NCBI GenBank assembly: GCA_002394605.1
Contig: DGUI01000014.1
Coordinates: forward strand, 1 to 10,263
Direction: 5' to 3'
DNA from: Mageeibacillus sp. UBA4314
GTDB taxonomy: Bacteria; Bacillota; Clostridia; Saccharofermentanales; Saccharofermentanaceae
Length of the DNA: 10,263 bases
Shown: positions 1 to 5,460 of the stretch, piece after piece
How the letters are laid out: every line of letters starts with the position of its first letter
How positions within the stretch are numbered: position 1 is the stretch's first letter
Position numbers and translations under genes: made by a program
The notes under the pieces: model-generated
What the model saw: the letters and a program-made list of their open reading frames with translations, nothing else
Told to the model about the DNA's origin: nothing
Databases searched by the model: none

Positions 1-87
1 ATGTGGTAATTCCCATAGCTTTGGTGTGCTACTTTAAGCATACAGGTAAATCCACGTTGCTACAAATGTGAGGTCATTTCATATTAT
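1..87. other. Left-edge stretch without recognisable gene
   Basis: This AT-rich stretch precedes the repeat array. All forward frames are quickly closed. A minus-strand frame is open to the window edge from about base 43, but it has no Shine-Dalgarno sequence and only about 14 codons are visible, so I do not call it. No RNA gene or promoter is evident. Confidence 0.4.
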
Positions 88-236
88 CTAACGTTCAGAC
101 TGGAGGCGGTTAGTCTGAGTACTTGTCTGATTATTCAGACTAACATTCAGACTGGAGGCGGTTAGTCTGAGCTCTTGTCTGACTATTCAGACTAACATTC
201 AGACTGGAGGTGCTTAGTCTGAGTGCTTGTCTGAAT
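88..236. repeat. 52-bp tandem repeat array (about 2.9 copies) of palindromic heptamers
   Basis: The units begin at 88, 140 and 192, and the third is incomplete. Each unit carries TCAGACT, a 10-base GGAGGCGGTT-type spacer, AGTCTGA, six bases, GTCTGA, four bases and the next TCAGACT. This gives eleven copies of the TCAGAC core in alternating orientation, at 95, 112, 125, 135, 147, 164, 177, 187, 199, 216 and 229. As RNA each unit can form a 7-bp hairpin with the GGAGG segment in its loop (95-118, 147-170, 199-222). A second 6-bp hairpin with a 4-base loop follows (125-140, 177-192). Same-orientation heptamers lie 12 bases apart. There are no spacers, so this is not a CRISPR array. Its function is unknown: a protein-binding array, a structured RNA or an interspersed repeat element are all possible. 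Confidence 0.9.
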
Positions 237-248
237 GACCATCCTTTT

Positions 249-478
249 CCGGTACACTTATTGCGACTGGCAGCGCCGGATGACACCCGGGACACCGTTG
301 ATTCAGGTTGTGGTATCAGCTCATTCTATAAATCACTCTATGTAAATTCATAACATAGAACACTACATAGAATACTCTATAAACCTCTCTATGTTTTTCC
401 ATTACACAGAGCACTTTATAGAATGGATCATCCGGCACCACTTAACCAACCCCAAAACATGCCACCCGGGACACCTTT
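249..478. repeat. Pair of degenerate direct repeats flanking a palindrome
   Basis: Two related blocks lie at about 249-300 and 432-478. Both begin with CCGG followed by a near-identical ACACTTA or CCACTTA segment. Both end with the exact 13-mer CACCCGGGACACC (284-296 and 463-475) and then a T-rich base or two. In addition, GCCGGATGA at 275-283 is the perfect inverse of TCATCCGGC at 428-436. The long palindrome at 322-425 sits between the blocks, so the whole resembles a small non-coding repeat element or MITE-like remnant. No target-site duplication or transposase is visible. Confidence 0.6.
322..425. repeat. Long nested imperfect palindrome (cruciform-capable)
   Basis: The outer arms CATTCTATAAA (322-332) and TTTATAGAATG (415-425) are perfect inverses. 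After a 3-base internal mismatch, the arms continue at 336-345 and 402-411 with one mismatch. Nested inside are AACATAGA (352-359) with TCTATGTT (388-395), and at the centre ATAGA (367-371) with TCTAT (376-380). CTCTAT or ATAGA motifs recur throughout. The AT-rich hairpin has no T-tract, so it is not an ordinary terminator on either strand. It could be a fold-back element or a cruciform. Confidence 0.8.
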
Positions 479-509
479 ACTGCGTTCACGATCCAATTCA
501 AATTCCCTC

Positions 510-538
510 TTGACGGCTAATCTGAATTAGCCTATAAT
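510..538 (+). promoter_or_regulatory. Sigma-A-type promoter of the TetR operon
   Basis: The -35 element TTGACG (510-515) and the -10 element TATAAT (533-538) are separated by exactly 17 bases. This is close to the vegetative consensus. Transcription should begin near 545, about 50 bases before the TetR start codon and inside the second operator. Confidence 0.85.
515..532. promoter_or_regulatory. Operator 1, TetR-type palindrome in the promoter spacer
   Basis: GGCTAAT and ATTAGCC form 7-base perfect arms around CTGA. The 18-bp palindrome fits between the -35 and -10 elements, as is typical of autoregulated TetR-family genes. A repressor bound here would block RNA polymerase. Confidence 0.85.
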
Positions 539-540
539 CA

Positions 541-558
541 AGCTAATCCAAATTAGCC
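541..558. promoter_or_regulatory. Operator 2, second copy of the TetR-type palindrome
   Basis: GCTAAT (542-547) and ATTAGC (552-557) surround CCAA. The sequence matches operator 1 except for its first base and the central tetranucleotide. The two centres are 26 bases apart, about 2.5 helical turns. The site overlaps the expected transcription start. Confidence 0.85.
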
Positions 559-596
559 AGACAATACAGGCGTTTGAACGCAGTAAGGAGTAGTAA

Positions 597-1238
597 ATGG
601 CAGACCTGAATTCTACTAAGGACAGGATCCTTGATGAAGCACTGACGCTTTTCTCCGAGAAGGGTTATGCGAATGTTTATGTCGGAGAGATTGCCGCGAG
701 GGTGGGGATCAAGGCTCCGTCATTATACAAGCACTTCAGGAATAAGAGGGCTATTTTCGAGGGGATATTGGCAGAGATGGAGAAGAGGTTTCTCGAGCAG
801 GCGGGCATGCTCAACATCAGTGGAAATGATGCAACGGCTGATGTGGCGAGGTATGAGGTGATGGATGAGGATACGCTGCTGAAACTCGGGACGGATCTGT
901 TTTTGTTCTTTCTGCACGATGATTTTCAGAGGCGTGTCAGGAAGATGCTGACGATCGAGCAGTTCCAGGATGCGGAGCTTGCTGCAGTGTATCAGGATCA
1001 GTATGTAGACGCTCCTTTGAACTATCAGGCGATGATGTTCGGGATGCTGAGTAAAGCCGGCATCCTTAAGGCTGACAGTGAGGAAGAAGTGAGCGTCATG
1101 GCGATGCATTTTTATGCGCCGATCTATCTGCTGCTGACGGTATGCGACCGCGATCCGTATAGGGAGATCGTGTCGCTCAAAAAGCTCGAGGCGCACATCA
1201 GGCAATTTAATAAACTCTACGGGAGGACGATGAGATGA
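597..1238 (+). CDS. TetR/AcrR-family transcriptional regulator, probably autoregulatory
   Basis: The 213-residue product has the standard TetR layout. The N-terminal three-helix DNA-binding domain covers about residues 8-56: DRILDEALTLF, then the helix-turn-helix with EIAARVGIKAPSLYKHF and KRAIFEGIL. A variable, mostly helical ligand-binding and dimerisation domain runs to the C-terminus, and the length is usual for the family. The ATG has AAGGAG six bases upstream. The two identical palindromes in its promoter indicate autorepression, which is inferred from family behaviour. The stop overlaps the next gene's start (ATGA), so the flavoprotein downstream is almost certainly co-transcribed and translationally coupled. 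The ligand cannot be read from the sequence. The recognition region has VYVGEIAARVG where T-rich forms are common, an ordinary variation. Confidence 0.93.
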   Translation: MADLNSTKDRILDEALTLFSEKGYANVYVGEIAARVGIKAPSLYKHFRNKRAIFEGILAEMEKRFLEQAGMLNISGNDATADVARYEVMDEDTLLKLGTDLFLFFLHDDFQRRVRKMLTIEQFQDAELAAVYQDQYVDAPLNYQAMMFGMLSKAGILKADSEEEVSVMAMHFYAPIYLLLTVCDRDPYREIVSLKKLEAHIRQFNKLYGRTMR

Positions 1239-1951
1239 AGATAACGGTGATCAATGGTACTGAGAAGAAGGGCGTGACATACCGCCTAAAGGAGATGTTT
1301 TTGGAGGCTTTCGAGGGGGAGGAGATAACGGAGTTTTATCTGCCGAGGGACTGCCCGGGGTTTTGTGCCGGGTGTACGCAGTGCTTCCTGACGCGTCAGG
1401 ATCTGTGCAAGGATGCGCAGTATGTTCAGAAGATCGAGAAGGCGATGGTAGAGGCGGATCTTCTGGTGTTTACGTCGCCTTCTTATGTGATGCATGCGAC
1501 GGGTGCGATGAAGGCGATGCTCGATCATTTTGGATACCGCTGGATGCCGCACAGACCCATGTCTGAGATGTTTGGCAAGCGTGCTGTCATTATTACGCAG
1601 TGCCTCGGCGCCGGTGCGAAGTCGACTGCTCGTGACATCAGGGACAGCCTGTCCTGGTGGGGGGTCTCATACATCCGTGAGTGCAAGTATAAGCTCATGA
1701 GCGAGATCAGCTGGGACAAGATCCCTGCTAAGAAGAGAGAAGCCATTTCCGGATCGATCCGCAAGTGCTCTGCGAAAATGCGCTCCATCGATTATAATAA
1801 AAGGGCAAGGACCGGCTTCATGGTAAAGATGAAGTTCTATATGGTTCGCATGCTCCAGACCGGGCTCGGCAAGGATAACCCCGAGTATACTGACTATAAG
1901 TACTGGAAGAGTAACGGATGGATCGACAAGGTAAGACCCTGGAAGGCATGA
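1235..1951 (+). CDS. Flavodoxin-like NAD(P)H-dependent oxidoreductase with Cys-rich motif
   Basis: The 238-residue cytoplasmic protein belongs to the flavodoxin-fold NADPH-dependent FMN reductase/multimeric flavodoxin group. Residues 1-18 form the first strand and the FMN phosphate loop (INGTEKKGVTYRL). TSPSYVMHATG (80-90) is the second flavin-contacting loop. Between them lies a cluster of cysteines at 40, 44, 47, 50 and 58. Similar cysteines in this group are used for redox chemistry or, in iron-sulphur flavoproteins, for a cluster; which applies here is unknown. The C-terminal 60 residues are basic and aromatic, with a possible hydrophobic helix near 196-210. The start overlaps the TetR stop by four bases, so expression should follow the regulator. 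A role in quinone, nitro-compound or oxidative stress response is a family-based guess. Confidence 0.85.
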   Translation: MKITVINGTEKKGVTYRLKEMFLEAFEGEEITEFYLPRDCPGFCAGCTQCFLTRQDLCKDAQYVQKIEKAMVEADLLVFTSPSYVMHATGAMKAMLDHFGYRWMPHRPMSEMFGKRAVIITQCLGAGAKSTARDIRDSLSWWGVSYIRECKYKLMSEISWDKIPAKKREAISGSIRKCSAKMRSIDYNKRARTGFMVKMKFYMVRMLQTGLGKDNPEYTDYKYWKSNGWIDKVRPWKA

Positions 1952-1999
1952 GTTGAGCGGTTTTGCAGCCTCGATCGTGCTCGGCGCCTGCTCCTGCTA

Positions 2000-2010
2000 T
2001 ATGGTAAAAT
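2000..2010 (+). promoter_or_regulatory. Extended -10 promoter for the ACT-domain gene
   Basis: TATGGTAAAAT contains TG, one base, then TAAAAT (2005-2010), an extended -10 element. No convincing -35 lies at the right distance. The same 11 bases occur at 2448-2458 ahead of the next gene. The expected transcription start is near 2017, about 25 bases before the chosen start codon. Confidence 0.55.
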
Positions 2011-2041
2011 GACTGGTAGTACGTTTTGTGAGGAAATAGAA

Positions 2042-2419
2042 ATGAAGCTTATGTGTCTCCCTTATGAATTTAGTGTTTTGAAGGTAAGCGACCTGTCCGG
2101 TGTCGATCTTGGCATGGAGTTCTTTTTTATCGCCAGGACTGATGATGAACTGTCTGTCGTCTGTCCTACATCCAATGCGCATGAGATCACTGATCAGGTC
2201 GTGTGCGAAGACGGCTGGAGGGGCTTTAAGATAGACGGCATACTTGACTTTGGCCTGATCGGTATCCTGTCGAAGATATCCGGGATCCTGGCAGAAGCAA
2301 AGATCGGCATCTTTGCCGTATCAACTTACAATACTGACTATATCCTCGTGAAGCAGGAGAACTTCGCTCGTGCATCGGAGACCCTGGCTGCCGCAGGTTA
2401 TGAAGTCACCGACATGTAA
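2042..2419 (+). CDS. ACT-domain protein (small-molecule binding)
   Basis: I chose the ATG at 2042 because GAGGA lies about eight bases upstream. An in-frame ATG at 2009 overlaps the predicted -10 element and lacks a binding site. The 125-residue product resembles stand-alone double-ACT proteins of the ACT_7 type. The N-terminal half (1-60) gives an ACT-like strand pattern with FFFIARTDDELSVVCP. The C-terminal half (62-125) is a clearer ACT domain, with LDFGLIGILSKISGILAEAKIGIFAVSTY and a closing strand DYILVK. ACT domains bind amino acids or similar ligands and control enzymes allosterically. No catalytic domain is attached, so the protein may act in trans or as a sensor. The target is unknown. 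It appears to be monocistronic. Confidence 0.82.
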   Translation: MKLMCLPYEFSVLKVSDLSGVDLGMEFFFIARTDDELSVVCPTSNAHEITDQVVCEDGWRGFKIDGILDFGLIGILSKISGILAEAKIGIFAVSTYNTDYILVKQENFARASETLAAAGYEVTDM

Positions 2420-2447
2420 ACTGCCGGCACACACCAACCCGCCTGTT

Positions 2448-2458
2448 TATGGTAAAAT
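2448..2458 (+). promoter_or_regulatory. Extended -10 promoter for the lipoprotein/cyclase unit
   Basis: TATGGTAAAAT is identical to the element at 2000-2010 and gives TG, one base, TAAAAT (2453-2458). The six bases at the usual -35 position are not close to consensus. Its start should lie about 20 bases upstream of the lipoprotein start codon at 2487. Confidence 0.55.
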
Positions 2459-2486
2459 ATAGTATTATCAGGCATGGGAGGTCTTT

Positions 2487-2894
2487 ATGAGATCTGTTAT
2501 CAGGACTATCGTCTTATCCTTTATCATCGTATCCATGATGTTGCTGACAGGTTGTTCCGGCGGGTCGGAACATAAGTCTGATGCGGATAAGGGCAATGCA
2601 CAGGTCACATCCGAATGGGAGTACTATTCACTTAAGACAGATTCGGATACATATTACAGGACCGGTTTTGACAGGGATGAAGATCTTCCTTTCTTCAGGT
2701 CAAGTGACGGGGAGACCTGTGAGTTCTCGACTGTGAAGGGCAAGTCTTATAAGGCATTGATCACTGATCTCGGAGACGGGCACTACAAGCTCTCCAAACC
2801 GGGCGCATCCGAGGAACTCGACATGCAGATCGAGGATGACCGCCTGATGATAACCTTTCCCAATGGACAGGTAATAACATTTGTTAAGAAATAA
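2487..2894 (+). CDS. Small lipoprotein of unknown function
   Basis: The 135-residue product starts with a basic n-region and a hydrophobic core. It then has the lipobox LLTGC with the lipidated cysteine at 23, so it should be anchored to the outer face of the membrane. The mature part is polar and acidic. Residues 40-135 look like a small beta-rich domain, with repeated short strands such as EWEYYSL, SYKALITDLG, HYKLSK, RLMITFPNG and VITFVKK. I recognise no family. GGGAGG lies five bases upstream of the ATG. The gene ends 12 bases before the diguanylate cyclase start, so the two probably share an mRNA. It could be a binding partner for the cyclase's extracytoplasmic domain, but that is inference from position alone. 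Confidence 0.85.
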   Translation: MRSVIRTIVLSFIIVSMMLLTGCSGGSEHKSDADKGNAQVTSEWEYYSLKTDSDTYYRTGFDRDEDLPFFRSSDGETCEFSTVKGKSYKALITDLGDGHYKLSKPGASEELDMQIEDDRLMITFPNGQVITFVKK

Positions 2895-2906
2895 GTGAGA
2901 GATAAG

Positions 2907-4379
2907 ATGAAGAAGAGATTTTCGATCGGCACAAAGATGTATCTGTTCGTTATCGTGACGATCCTGCTTTCTGCGATCGCACTCTGCACGATGGCGTACA
3001 TGATCAATGTGACTCAGATCGATACGTATTACAAGAGGATGACGATAAATAACGCTGAGAATGCGGTAACGCTCATGGATGCCGGTTATCTGAAGAAGCT
3101 GAGGGCTGCTGCAGAGAGCGAAGAGTTTCAGTCGCTGCGCGCCCGGGCTGAGGAAGAGGATGACGAGAGCATGGTCATCGAATACCTCAAGGGGCAGGGG
3201 CTGTGGGAACAGTACGTCACTGAGCGTGAGAAGCTGCGCACTTATGTTGCCAACATGAAGGATATCAAATACCTCTATGTCATTGCCTGGGGCGACATAG
3301 GTGCGGATCATGACATGTACATGCTCGACTCCGACACAGTTAAAGTCTATGAGACAGGATATTATGAACTCCGCGAACCGGAATTCGAGAATACGGATCC
3401 GAACAATATCATAGACCCCGTCATCTCCAACGGCGACTGGGGATGGCTGTGCTCCGGCTATGCGCCGGTGCGTGATGAGGGCGGCAATGTCATCTGTCAC
3501 GTCGGCTGTGATGTCGACATGGAAGATGTCATTCACGAGAGATGGGTCAACGTTACTTATATGGCGATCGGTGCTTTCCTTATCACTGCAATAGTCCTCG
3601 CAGGATCTTTTATCTTCATCAACAGGACGGTCATCTCGCCACTGAAGGATCTGACAACTGAACTTAAGAATTTCTCACCAAAGGCAGACCAGGATTATGA
3701 GGCCTCTGGAGTCGTCGACCTTAATATCCACAGTCATGACGAGATAGAGGATATCTACAAAGCGATACAGACGATGCAGATCAGGATCATCGATTCCGTC
3801 AACGATATCAATGTCATCCGCAGCGATAAGCAGCGCGTGGAGAGGGATATGCGTGACAAGGAGCGTGAGATCGGCGAGATCAGCCGTGAGGCTTACCGCG
3901 ATTCATTGACCGGCGTCGGCAACAAGACGGCATATACACGCAAGATCAAGGAATTTGACGGAAGGATCAAGAACGGGTTCAAGGATCTTGCGATCATCAT
4001 GATGGATGTCAACCGCCTCAAGATCATCAATGACAACTACGGTCATTCTTATGGAGACATCTACCTCAAGGGGTGCTGCCATATCTTCTGTGACATCCTG
4101 AAGCGCTCACCGATCTACAGGATCGGTGGTGACGAGTTCGTTGCCATCCTTACGGGTGAGGATTATATCAACCGCAAAGTGAAGCTCGAGGAATTGAAGA
4201 GAGCATTTGAAGCTTCATTCAGGAACAATTATACGGATCCGTGGATGAGATTCTCGGCTGCTGTAGGCATCTCGGATTACTCTCCTGAAGACGGCTCGGT
4301 CGAGCCGGTATTCGAGCGTGCGGACCGCTTTATGTATGAGGCAAAACAGCAGTTCAAGGACGAGAACGGATCAGTTTGA
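2907..4379 (+). CDS. Membrane diguanylate cyclase with extracytoplasmic Cache-like sensor, HAMP and GGDEF
   Basis: The 490-residue protein would make cyclic di-GMP from two GTP at the inner face of the membrane. TM1 is at about 12-33. The external domain (34-215) ends with the Cache-like pattern SGYAPVRDEGGNVICHVGCDVDM. TM2 is at 216-238, followed by a HAMP-type segment starting NRTVISPLKDL. A charged coiled coil (300-328) leads into the GGDEF domain (330-485) with DSLTGVGNK, MMDVNRLKIIND and an intact active site GGDEF at 407-411. The RxxD product-inhibition site is absent: LKRS occupies the position, so feedback inhibition is probably weak. I prefer the ATG at 2907 to an in-frame GTG at 2895, which directly follows the previous stop and lacks a ribosome binding site. 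Even 2907 has only a weak GAGAG. The external ligand is unknown. Confidence 0.9.
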   Translation: MKKRFSIGTKMYLFVIVTILLSAIALCTMAYMINVTQIDTYYKRMTINNAENAVTLMDAGYLKKLRAAAESEEFQSLRARAEEEDDESMVIEYLKGQGLWEQYVTEREKLRTYVANMKDIKYLYVIAWGDIGADHDMYMLDSDTVKVYETGYYELREPEFENTDPNNIIDPVISNGDWGWLCSGYAPVRDEGGNVICHVGCDVDMEDVIHERWVNVTYMAIGAFLITAIVLAGSFIFINRTVISPLKDLTTELKNFSPKADQDYEASGVVDLNIHSHDEIEDIYKAIQTMQIRIIDSVNDINVIRSDKQRVERDMRDKEREIGEISREAYRDSLTGVGNKTAYTRKIKEFDGRIKNGFKDLAIIMMDVNRLKIINDNYGHSYGDIYLKGCCHIFCDILKRSPIYRIGGDEFVAILTGEDYINRKVKLEELKRAFEASFRNNYTDPWMRFSAAVGISDYSPEDGSVEPVFERADRFMYEAKQQFKDENGSV

Positions 4380-4404
4380 TATTTGCATTTGGAGGTGACC
4401 TTCT

Positions 4405-5400
4405 ATGAAATATACCAGACTTGGCAATTCGGATCTTAATGTATCGCGCATATGCATGGGATGCATGGGCTTTGGCGATGCGGCTCAAGGTCAGCACAGC
4501 TGGACGCTGGACGAGGAACACTCCAGGGAGATAATCAAGCACGGACTTGATCTCGGCGTCAACTTCTATGATACTGCCATAGCATATCAGAGCGGTACGA
4601 GCGAGCAGTTTGTCGGCAGGGCGCTGAAGGACTTTGCAAAGCGCGATGAGGTTGTCATCGCGACCAAATTCCTGCCGAGGACTCCGGAAGAGATAGCTGA
4701 CGGGATTACGGGACAGGAGCATATCAGCAACATGATCGATGCGAGCCTCAAGAACCTTGGCATGGATCATGTGGATCTTTATATCTGTCATATGTGGGAC
4801 TGGAACACCCCGGTCCATGATGTCATGGATGGCCTGAACCGCATCGTAAAGGCGGGGAAGGCGCGTTATATAGGCATCTCGAACTGCTATGCGTGGCAGA
4901 TCGCCAAGGCTAATGCCATCGCAGAGAGCGAAGGCTTTGCAAAGTTCGTATCGATCCAGGGGCATTACAACCTGATCTTTCGAGAGGAGGAGAGGGAGAT
5001 GGTGCCTTACTGCAAGGAGGAGAACATAGCTCTGACGCCGTACAGCGCACTGGCAAGCGGAAGGCTGTCGAGACGTCCAGGTGAGGGCGACACGAAGCGT
5101 GCAGCTGAAGATAAGTTTGCCAGGTTCAAGTACGATGCCACGGCCGAGACGGATGCCGTGATCATCGACCGTGTGGCTGAACTTGCAGACAGGCGCGGCG
5201 TGACCATGACTGAGATCTCTCTTGCATGGCTCCTCTCGAAAGTTACTTCTCCTGTCGTCGGCGCCACCAAATTCCACCACATCGAAGGTGCGGCAAGAGC
5301 AGTGGATCTCGTCCTGACAGACGAAGAGACAGCATATCTTGAGGAACCTTACGTTCCTCATGCACTGGCCGGCGTCATGGCTCAGAACAAAAAGGAATGA
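4405..5400 (+). CDS. Aldo/keto reductase
   Basis: The 331-residue cytoplasmic TIM-barrel enzyme would reduce carbonyl compounds with NADPH. The catalytic tetrad is visible: Asp56 and Tyr61 (in NFYDTAIAYQSG), Lys88 (in VIATKF) and His129 (in LYICHMWD). GISNCYAWQ near 157-165 is the conserved strand-end segment, and VVGATKFHHIE near 286 is the C-terminal cofactor-binding region. The ending PYVPHALAG resembles YajO-like members. The length fits the family. GGAGGTGA lies six bases upstream of the ATG. It follows the cyclase by 25 bases without a terminator, so read-through is likely, and a strong hairpin follows. The substrate cannot be told; sugars or aldehydes are typical. Confidence 0.93.
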   Translation: MKYTRLGNSDLNVSRICMGCMGFGDAAQGQHSWTLDEEHSREIIKHGLDLGVNFYDTAIAYQSGTSEQFVGRALKDFAKRDEVVIATKFLPRTPEEIADGITGQEHISNMIDASLKNLGMDHVDLYICHMWDWNTPVHDVMDGLNRIVKAGKARYIGISNCYAWQIAKANAIAESEGFAKFVSIQGHYNLIFREEEREMVPYCKEENIALTPYSALASGRLSRRPGEGDTKRAAEDKFARFKYDATAETDAVIIDRVAELADRRGVTMTEISLAWLLSKVTSPVVGATKFHHIEGAARAVDLVLTDEETAYLEEPYVPHALAGVMAQNKKE

Positions 5401-5403
5401 TAA

Positions 5404-5429
5404 GAGGCTGTCTCATTTGAGACAGCCTC
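5404..5429. terminator. Bidirectional transcription terminator hairpin
   Basis: GAGGCTGTCTC (5404-5414) pairs perfectly with GAGACAGCCTC (5419-5429) around an ATTT loop. The stem has 11 base pairs and starts four bases after the aldo/keto reductase stop. There is no clean T-run on the plus strand. On the minus strand the stem is followed by TTATCATT, somewhat T-rich. It lies between convergent genes and probably serves both. Confidence 0.75.
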
Positions 5430-5460
5430 CCATTATCTGATCTGTAGCTATATCTGGCTA

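Larger units (their letters stand above)
477..586. repeat. 12-bp inverted repeat bracketing the tetR promoter
   Basis: TTACTGCGTTCA (477-488) is the exact inverse of TGAACGCAGTAA (575-586). The pair encloses the promoter and both operators, and the right arm runs into the AAGGAG ribosome binding site (585-590). The left arm lies upstream of the predicted start of transcription, so only a longer read-through RNA could form the stem and hide the site. Confidence 0.75.

Noticed and set aside
1..43. Partial minus-strand gene running off the left edge
   Set aside because: Only about 14 codons are visible, with no ribosome binding site and no recognisable sequence.
88..236. CRISPR array
   Set aside because: The 52-base units are directly contiguous, with no unique spacers and no cas genes nearby.
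88..236. CsrB-like RNA sponge with GGA in hairpin loops
   Set aside because: The GGA-in-loop pattern is real, but no promoter, terminator or csrA gene is visible, so I keep it only as one possibility within the repeat finding.
1953..2012. 19-codon TTG-started frame after the flavoprotein, reading like a hydrophobic peptide
   Set aside because: No ribosome binding site, and its end overlaps the predicted -10 element of the next gene. Probably chance.
2009..2041. Longer N-terminus for the ACT protein
   Set aside because: The ATG at 2009 overlaps the -10 element and lacks a Shine-Dalgarno sequence, while 2042 has GAGGA at proper spacing.
2895..2906. GTG start for the diguanylate cyclase
   Set aside because: It directly follows the lipoprotein stop with no binding site. 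The ATG four codons later gives a normal basic n-region.
2700..3536. Long minus-strand open frame opposite the lipoprotein and cyclase
   Set aside because: It is antisense to two well-supported genes, has no family resemblance and no ribosome binding site.
4354..5361. 335-codon minus-strand open frame opposite the aldo/keto reductase
   Set aside because: The reductase on the plus strand has its full catalytic tetrad. The opposite frame has no recognisable domain.
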